Shown here piece by piece: positions 1-4,506 of a DNA stretch of 7,203 nt. Position numbers and translations under genes: made by a program. How positions within the stretch are numbered: the stretch's first letter is position 1; each line of letters begins with the position of its first letter. This DNA is from Methanobacteriota archaeon (GTDB lineage: Archaea; Thermoplasmatota; Thermoplasmata; RBG-16-68-12), in the NCBI GenBank assembly GCA_005879015.1, contig VBMC01000110.1:1-7203 (forward strand), written 5' to 3'. The notes beneath the pieces are model-generated. The model was not told the origin of the DNA and searched no databases. It saw nothing but the letters and a program-made list of their open reading frames with translations.

Positions 1-2
1 GC

Positions 3-176
3 CTCGGGCACATGCCCGGGGTGATCATGTCCGCGGACGACGAACGGAGGCTCCAGGCGGTCAACCAGCAGGCCAACGAGGCCTATGTCCGCTGGAGGGC
101 GAAGCACGGAGACGTGCGAAGGGCTCTGGACCAGGTCGACTGGGACATGCAGGTCCAGGACGACCTCGTGCAATGA
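3..176 (+). CDS. C-terminal part of a small charged hypothetical protein (5' end possibly outside window)
   Basis: The frame is open from base 3 to a TGA at 174-176. It may continue from beyond the left edge or begin at ATG 12, GTG 21 or ATG 27. From ATG 27 it would give 49 residues beginning MSADDERRLQ and ending DDLVQ. The composition is strongly charged and helix-prone (many Arg, Asp, Glu and Gln; two Trp), with no membrane segment and no cysteine. A GGTGATC sequence, resembling the archaeal anti-16S site, sits just before ATG 27 but is too close for a normal ribosome binding site. The spacing therefore does not settle the start. I do not recognise the family and assign no function. The reading frame is short enough that it could be non-coding, though a charged, helix-like composition ending 33 bp before the next gene is plausible for a real gene end. 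Confidence 0.4.
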   Translation, partial: LGHMPGVIMSADDERRLQAVNQQANEAYVRWRAKHGDVRRALDQVDWDMQVQDDLVQ

Positions 177-209
177 GTTCACCACCGCAACCTTATCCCT
201 CACGTCTCA

Positions 210-489
210 ATGTCCTCGATCATGCTCAAGTTCGCGACGGTCGCAGTCGTTGTTCGGAACGAGAAGAGGGCGATGAAGTGGTGGAAGGAGAAGCTTGGTT
301 TCCGGGTCGTGACCTCCTTCCCTCACTGGGTCACGGTCGCGCCGCGAGGTGCGAACGTCCACCTCCGAGGAGGCACGACTCCGCAAGAAGGGCGTCAAGA
401 TCACGCACCCGGTCAAGAAGGAGGACTGGGGCACGATCTTCTGGTTCGCAGACCCCGACGGGAACGAGTTCCAGGTGCTCGAATACTAG
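210..489 (+). pseudogene. Disrupted VOC-superfamily (glyoxalase/bleomycin-resistance fold) gene
   Basis: The N-terminal part reads MSSIMLKFATVAVVVRNEKR and continues through KWWKEKLGFRV to about His51 (near base 362) in one frame. That is the first strand-helix-strand of a VOC domain. The C-terminal part, in the frame one base later (from about 361), reads SEEARLRKKGVKITHPV, then EDWGTIFWFADPDGNEFQ and VLEY before TAG at 487-489. FxDPDGNxFxVLEY is the typical VOC ending. Start to stop is 280 bases, not a multiple of three, and corresponds to only about 93 codons. Complete members are usually about 115-130 residues, so roughly 20-30 residues of the middle, with the central metal-ligand region, appear lost along with the frame. 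ATG 222 (MLKFATVAVVV) is an alternative start; neither start has a good ribosome site. It is either a real pseudogene or an assembly error. No substrate can be assigned, because VOC proteins include lyases, dioxygenases and resistance proteins. Confidence 0.75.
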
Positions 490-550
490 CGCCTCGATAC
501 GGCTGACTCGGCCCCTTCCCGCGTCCTCCCCGCGGAGGTGGGATCGTGTC

Positions 551-3475
551 TTATTCGGATTCCGGGGGCCGAGCCTCGGGTGGTTCCTCTCTCTTCCGAC
601 GTCGGGCGATTACGATGAGGACGAGCGCGGCCACAATGATTCCGGCGAGGAACGCAACGCCGGTGTATATCGCCGCCGACGTCGTGCTTACGCTGGTCCC
701 GGACGCAACGACCGTGATCGTGGCGAGGGACGATCCGCCGACGGAGTCGTTCACCCAGAGATGGACCGGGTACGTGCCGGGCGCCGAATAGGCGTGGCTT
801 GGGTTCTGTACGCTACTTACGGCTCCGTCACCGAAGAGCCATGCATAGGTGAAGGGACCCGTGCCGTCTGTCACGCTCGCCGTGAAGCCGACCGATTCCC
901 CAACCGTCGGTGCAGAGTTCGAGGCCTTCGCCGTCGCGGCCGGGAGTGCGTTGACGGTGACCGAGACCGTGGTCGCGGCCGTGACCTTCACGGCGTCGGT
1001 AACGATCAGCTCGACCACGAACACGCCCGCCCGCCCATATTCGTGGGCCGGAGCAACCGCGGTGCTGGAACTCGCGTCCTTGAAGTCCCAAGCGTATCGG
1101 ATAGGCGCGGTGCCGGCGGTCACAGTTGATGTGAAGTGCACCGCGACCCCGATATCGGTCGCGGCGACGGACGCCTGAATGGACACGGTGGGGACCGGAT
1201 TCACAATGACCGCGATGGTGTGAGCGACCGAGCCGCCGCCGGAATCGTTCACCCACGCGTTCACCGAGTAGGTGCCGGCCGCGGCATACGAGTGGCTCGG
1301 AGTCGCGACCGTGCTGGCCGTTCCGTCTCCGAAAGACCACGCGTACGCGTATCCTCCCGAGCCGCCTGCGGCGGTCGCTTCAAAGCTCACCGCCTGTCCC
1401 ACGTCTGTGGCCGTCGGCGTCGCCGAAGCCGTTGCGGCGAGCACCGACGAGACGACGACCTCAACCGTGTTCGTCGCCGTCCTCCCCAAGGAATCGGTGG
1501 CTGTGACGACCACGTTGTATCGGCCCGTTCCCGTGTAGCTGTGCGTGGGTGTCGCACCGGTCCCAGTGCCGCTGTCGCCGAAGGTCCATGCGAAGGTCGT
1601 CGGGCCCGCGGCGTTCGTCGTGCTCGCGGTGAAGGTGACCGGGCTGCCGGAATCGACGACGGCCGGATCGGGGGTCGAGGTGACCGTGAGCGGCGAGGAT
1701 TCGGGTGCCAGGAAGAGCCAGGCATCCGTCTGGAACGTCCCGAGTTCGACCGCATAGTTCGCGGTGAACAGGGCCCAAATCGTCCCGCCGAAGGCTCGGG
1801 CCTGCAAGTAGTCACCGTACTGGGGGACGATGAACGAGCCTCCGAAGCCGTTGGACACCAGGTAGTCGAACATCGCCGGATCCGAATCCGGTTCGTTCGA
1901 GACGTTCGTCACGCGAACGCGATGGAACGTCTGTCCTTGATCCGTGGAGACGCTCGCAACGACGTCGATCCGATGGTCGAACGCATCGTACTGCGTTGTA
2001 TAGTATGCGACGACGACCGCTCCGTTCAAGGGATCCGTCGTGACCCAGGGCATGTCGTTGACCGCCGGCACCGAAAGGGTGGCCGGCGTGGACCAGGTCG
2101 CGCCTCCGTCCGTGGAGCGGCTGAAGAGGATCGCCGAATGCCCGCAGTTGCCCGGTTCCACCGGGCCCAGGAAGTTGTAGTAGTTCCCCGACGTGCAGGC
2201 GGCGATCGTGAAATACAGGGTATTCGACGACGTGCTCGTGTCCACGGCAATCACCGGGATGCTGTCGGTCCGGAACTGTTCCGTGGCAAAGCCGACGATG
2301 GCGGTGTCGCCGGGCAACGTGGTGCCGGCGCCGTAGAAACTCAGGACATCGTGGACCGGCCCGAAGGCCCCGCCGTTCGGGGCGGTGGACACGACGCGGC
2401 ACGAGAGCGGGCCCAGGGTCGTCGCGGTCCCGTAGTTGCACCAGGTGAAGTGGGCCGCCCCGTCGGACCCGACCGCGGGCGTCGTGAAGACGGGATACGG
2501 ATCGGTCGCGTACAACGGGGGCTGTGAGTCGCCGGCGAGCATCGTGCAGACCAAGGCCGGCGTGCACCTCGCGACCCAGCTCTCCGTGGTGCCGGCCGCC
2601 GTGAAGTGGTCCCAAGACACGTAGACGTTTCCGTAGTGGGGTGAGGTCGGATTGCGGTCGACCGAGATGAGCTCCTTGTCCTCGAACGACCCCGCGAGGT
2701 CCGTCAGGTTCCCCGTGATGAACGTCGTGGTCCAGCAGTTGTTGGTCGTCGGCGTGGCGAACGGCGTGGTGCAATCGACCGCTGGGCTGAAGAGGCCCGC
2801 GTTCGACACTGCAAGCTCGATCCCGTTGGCGCTCGAGTTCAAGCTGATCGAAAGGGACGCGTAATAGAAGTTGCCCGTCACGCCGGCGGCGACGGACGGG
2901 TCGCCGAACGAGGCGAGGAACTCCGGGAACGGCACGCCGGTCTTGTTCAGGACCGTCTCCGTCATGCCGGGAATCGCATCTCCCTTCAGGACGGTCCGGC
3001 CTCCGTCCGCGGACACCGTGAAGCCGGAGACGGACTGTGTGTACCCGCTCGGACAGTCGGAGGCCGGGAGGGGAGGGCCGCACAAGAAGAAACGGAAGTC
3101 GTTGACGCCGCCGACGACATGGTTGATGTTCGCGGGGTCGAGGTCGACGGTGGTCTCCGTCTGCGGCATGTAACTCGTGTCGTTGACGAACCGGAATCCA
3201 TTGACCGGGATGCTCGCGAGGTCGGGGGTCGGTGCCGGACGATTGACGCTTCCCGTCCGCGGGAGTTGCCCGAAGACCCGATTCACCGTGGCCATCCCCA
3301 TCGACGAGAGCGGGGGATGGTACCTCGAGGCAATCCCCTGATTGTAGGAGACCAGAGATGGACCGGGCGCGTTCCCAATCGGATTCGCGCTCGGCAAGCG
3401 AACGGCAAGACCTAATGTGGCCACTGCCAGAGCGATGATCACGAATACGACGAGAACCGCACGCGACCGTTTCAT
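551..3475 (-). CDS. Cell-surface protein: sialidase-like propeller, four PKD domains, C-terminal membrane anchor
   Basis: This is a 974-residue protein. Residues 1-25 form a signal sequence (MKRSRAVLVVFVIIALAVAT core) without a lipobox Cys. Residues ~90-592 look like a BNR/sialidase-type beta-propeller, with Asp-box motifs at about 155-162 (SADGGRTV), 454-461 (STDGGATW) and 510-517 (STDQGQTF). Ten cysteines, all in this part, fall into five neighbouring pairs: 132/141, 235/247, 304/310, 346/359 and 427/444. Residues 593-924 are four PKD domains of 83 residues each. Residues 936-957 are a hydrophobic helix followed by RRRKREEPPEARPPESE, so the bulk should lie outside the cell with the tail inside. 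ATG 3475 is chosen because GGAGG lies 9 nt upstream and the signal peptide begins there. The open frame extends further upstream to 4009, but that stretch lies antisense to the MerB-like gene. Its role is probably polymer or glycan binding or hydrolysis, or adhesion. Asp-boxes mark the fold and do not prove sialidase activity. No catalytic set was recognised. Confidence 0.88.
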   Translation of the reverse strand: MKRSRAVLVVFVIIALAVATLGLAVRLPSANPIGNAPGPSLVSYNQGIASRYHPPLSSMGMATVNRVFGQLPRTGSVNRPAPTPDLASIPVNGFRFVNDTSYMPQTETTVDLDPANINHVVGGVNDFRFFLCGPPLPASDCPSGYTQSVSGFTVSADGGRTVLKGDAIPGMTETVLNKTGVPFPEFLASFGDPSVAAGVTGNFYYASLSISLNSSANGIELAVSNAGLFSPAVDCTTPFATPTTNNCWTTTFITGNLTDLAGSFEDKELISVDRNPTSPHYGNVYVSWDHFTAAGTTESWVARCTPALVCTMLAGDSQPPLYATDPYPVFTTPAVGSDGAAHFTWCNYGTATTLGPLSCRVVSTAPNGGAFGPVHDVLSFYGAGTTLPGDTAIVGFATEQFRTDSIPVIAVDTSTSSNTLYFTIAACTSGNYYNFLGPVEPGNCGHSAILFSRSTDGGATWSTPATLSVPAVNDMPWVTTDPLNGAVVVAYYTTQYDAFDHRIDVVASVSTDQGQTFHRVRVTNVSNEPDSDPAMFDYLVSNGFGGSFIVPQYGDYLQARAFGGTIWALFTANYAVELGTFQTDAWLFLAPESSPLTVTSTPDPAVVDSGSPVTFTASTTNAAGPTTFAWTFGDSGTGTGATPTHSYTGTGRYNVVVTATDSLGRTATNTVEVVVSSVLAATASATPTATDVGQAVSFEATAAGGSGGYAYAWSFGDGTASTVATPSHSYAAAGTYSVNAWVNDSGGGSVAHTIAVIVNPVPTVSIQASVAATDIGVAVHFTSTVTAGTAPIRYAWDFKDASSSTAVAPAHEYGRAGVFVVELIVTDAVKVTAATTVSVTVNALPAATAKASNSAPTVGESVGFTASVTDGTGPFTYAWLFGDGAVSSVQNPSHAYSAPGTYPVHLWVNDSVGGSSLATITVVASGTSVSTTSAAIYTGVAFLAGIIVAALVLIVIARRRKREEPPEARPPESE
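704..1699 (-). repeat. Four tandem PKD-domain units, 249 bp each
   Basis: Units cover residues 593-675, 676-758, 759-841 and 842-924 of the surface protein. The conserved Trp codon of each unit (in AWTFGD, AWSFGDG, AWDFKDA, AWLFGDG) lies at 1586-1588, 1337-1339, 1088-1090 and 839-841. These are exactly 249 bp apart. Each unit also carries a PxHxY-type motif and a G-x-Y/F-x-V strand. The sequences have diverged, so this is an old array with conserved unit length. The third unit has lost the GDG turn (FKDA in its place). PKD domains are Ig-like spacer or binding modules on extracellular proteins. Confidence 0.9.
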
Positions 3476-3484
3476 ACGATGTCC

Positions 3485-3489
3485 CCTCC
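3485..3489 (-). promoter_or_regulatory. Ribosome binding site of the propeller-PKD surface protein
   Basis: On the - strand GGAGG lies within GGGAGGGGAC, with 9 nt between it and the ATG at 3475. It matches the archaeal/bacterial anti-Shine-Dalgarno and fixes the start far inside the longer open frame. Confidence 0.7.
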
Positions 3490-3523
3490 CAGCCGGACGG
3501 GGATCCAATGCGGCTCGCAGAGC

Positions 3524-3550
3524 GACCCCCGCCCGGTTGCGGGCAGGGTC
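3524..3550. other. Imperfect inverted repeat / hairpin in the leader-promoter region of the surface-protein gene
   Basis: GACCC (3524-3528) pairs with GGGTC (3546-3550). GCCCG (3531-3535) pairs with CGGGC (3540-3544). The loop is GTTG, with a small 2-by-1 interior bulge. It lies 49-75 bp upstream of the start codon at 3475 and overlaps the transcription start expected from the TATA-like element at 3557-3566. It could be an operator or a leader hairpin. Short GC-rich inverted repeats also arise by chance in DNA of this composition. Confidence 0.35.
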
Positions 3551-3556
3551 TGTCGG

Positions 3557-3566
3557 CCTTATATCG
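3557..3566 (-). promoter_or_regulatory. Candidate TATA box for the - strand surface-protein gene
   Basis: Read on - the sequence is CGATATAAGG, a small AT island in very GC-rich intergenic DNA. Archaeal initiation about 25 bp downstream would fall near 3537 and give a leader of roughly 60 nt containing the GGAGG site. No strong BRE is visible beyond the short purine run upstream. Confidence 0.4.
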
Positions 3567-3704
3567 TTGCGCCCACACCGCCGCGGGTTCCCCAAGGCCC
3601 CCGGAGTATTCGTCGACGACGTCCGACCCATTCCTCCGGGCCTTCGCAGGCTCGTGCCGCAACGTTCATTGGCCCCATGACGTAATCGCGAGACGGCGAG
3701 TCCG

Positions 3705-4391
3705 ATGTTGATCCGCTCGACCGACCTTGGGCAACAGGTGAGGAAGTACGTCCTCGACCATTTCCTCGAGTTTTCGGTCCCTCCCGTCGTGGAGCAGATC
3801 ATGAAGCGATTCCGCCTCGACCGAGGGCAGGCGTTCGAGGTCTTGCAATGGCTCGAGGCCGCGCGCCATGTGAGGTTGGTGCCCGGGACCCAGAGAATCC
3901 TGATGGCGTTCCCGTTCTCCGCGGTCGCCACCCCGTTCATCGTGACGCTGCGGAACCGACGGTGGTATTTCGCGAACTGCGCTTGGGATGCCGTGGCGTT
4001 CCACGCCATGCTGAACGAGGAGATCCGGATTGGATCGCAGTGCCATCATTGCGCGGAATCGATCTCGATCACCCTCGCGAACGGGCGCGCGACGGCCTCG
4101 CCCCGGGAAACGCGCGTGTACCTGTCCCTCCCCGCCACGAAATGGTGGGACGACATCCTGAACACCTGTTCGAACCACATGGTCTTCTTCCGCGGCACGT
4201 CCCACATCGACGACTGGCGGTCCGAGAATCCGGCTTCGTTAGACGCGGCCCTCACGATCGAGCAAACGCAGGCGCTGAGCGTGCCCCTCTACCGCGACCG
4301 CCTGAAGCTCGAGTACGTTCGGCCGTCGAAGGACGAGCTGGTCGCCCACTTCGCCGCCCTCGGGCTGAAAGGCCCGTTCTGGGATCTGTGA
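3705..4391 (+). CDS. merB: MerB-family protein (alkylmercury / organomercurial lyase-like)
   Basis: This 228-residue protein has an N-terminal helical, winged-helix-like domain (about 1-75) and a C-terminal lyase domain (about 76-228). MerB cuts the carbon-mercury bond of organomercurials by protonolysis, in the cytoplasm, using Cys96, Asp99 and Cys159. Here Cys92, Asp95 (NCAWD) and Cys155 (NTCSNHMVFF) have exactly the same spacings of 3 and 63. Cys113 matches the structural Cys117 of MerB. RRWYFANCAWDA, VYLSLP and the FF...DDW stretch resemble MerB's RRLYAWCALDT, VSLVLP and FF...EDW. Differences include an extra Cys116, making CHHC (113-116), and one residue more between the second Cys and the FF pair. 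The start is ATG 3705; only a weak GGCGAG precedes it and no convincing TATA was found. It is divergent from the surface-protein gene. No merA, merR or merT/P lies in the window, so the substrate is not certain. Family assignment is firm; mercury lyase activity is inferred. Confidence 0.85.
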   Translation: MLIRSTDLGQQVRKYVLDHFLEFSVPPVVEQIMKRFRLDRGQAFEVLQWLEAARHVRLVPGTQRILMAFPFSAVATPFIVTLRNRRWYFANCAWDAVAFHAMLNEEIRIGSQCHHCAESISITLANGRATASPRETRVYLSLPATKWWDDILNTCSNHMVFFRGTSHIDDWRSENPASLDAALTIEQTQALSVPLYRDRLKLEYVRPSKDELVAHFAALGLKGPFWDL

Positions 4392-4427
4392 ACCGGGCCG
4401 CCTACCGCACCCTCCGTGGGAGCATTC

Positions 4428-4448
4428 GTCGGGGGAGGTTTGCCCGAC
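4428..4448 (+). other. Short inverted repeat between the MerB-like gene and the downstream gene
   Basis: GTCGGG (4428-4433) and CCCGAC (4443-4448) form a 6-bp stem with a 9-nt loop, 37 bp after the MerB-like stop codon. There is no following T-run, so it is a weak candidate for a terminator, or an operator just upstream of the next promoter. Confidence 0.22.
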
Positions 4449-4460
4449 CATCGCACGAAT

Positions 4461-4471
4461 CCACAAATACC
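4461..4471 (+). promoter_or_regulatory. Candidate TATA box for the TTG-started propeller-PKD gene
   Basis: CCACAAATACC lies in an AT-richer island (about 4455-4486) within otherwise GC-rich DNA. Initiation about 25 bp downstream would be near 4492 and give a leader of about 15 nt, just long enough to hold the GGAGG site at 4495-4499. This suggests the large gene has its own promoter rather than being read only from the MerB-like gene. Confidence 0.38.
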
Positions 4472-4494
4472 CCTCAAATCAATCGCTTCCCGGT

Positions 4495-4499
4495 GGAGG
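4495..4499 (+). promoter_or_regulatory. Ribosome binding site that supports a TTG start
   Basis: GGAGG, within GGTGGAGGGGGAGTC, lies 7 nt before TTG 4507. A signal peptide begins exactly at that TTG, and no ATG occurs in this frame near the start. Site and signal peptide together decide the start. Confidence 0.75.
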
Positions 4500-4506
4500 G
4501 GGAGTC

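Noticed and set aside
210..489. Programmed ribosomal frameshift as explanation for the two-frame VOC gene
   Set aside because: No slippery sequence was seen at the junction, and shifting frame would not restore the missing middle residues.
525..538. CCTCC-CCGC-GGAGG inverted repeat between convergent genes, possible terminator
   Set aside because: It has only 5 bp of stem and no T-run on either strand; common by chance at this GC content.
546..791. 81-residue + strand ORF with a GGAGGTGG sequence 5 nt before a GTG
   Set aside because: It lies antisense to the membrane helix and tail of the surface protein and has no recognisable sequence. The ribosome-site-like bases also form part of a short inverted repeat.
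1136..2527. 463-residue + strand ORF, and the 616-residue - strand ORF at 1812-3662
   Set aside because: Both are Arg/Gly/His-rich shadows of the surface-protein gene without start signals or domains.
3476..4009. N-terminal extension of the - strand surface protein to an ATG at 4009 (1152 residues)
   Set aside because: The extension runs antisense through the MerB-like gene, has no domain-like sequence, and a signal peptide with its own ribosome site begins at 3475.
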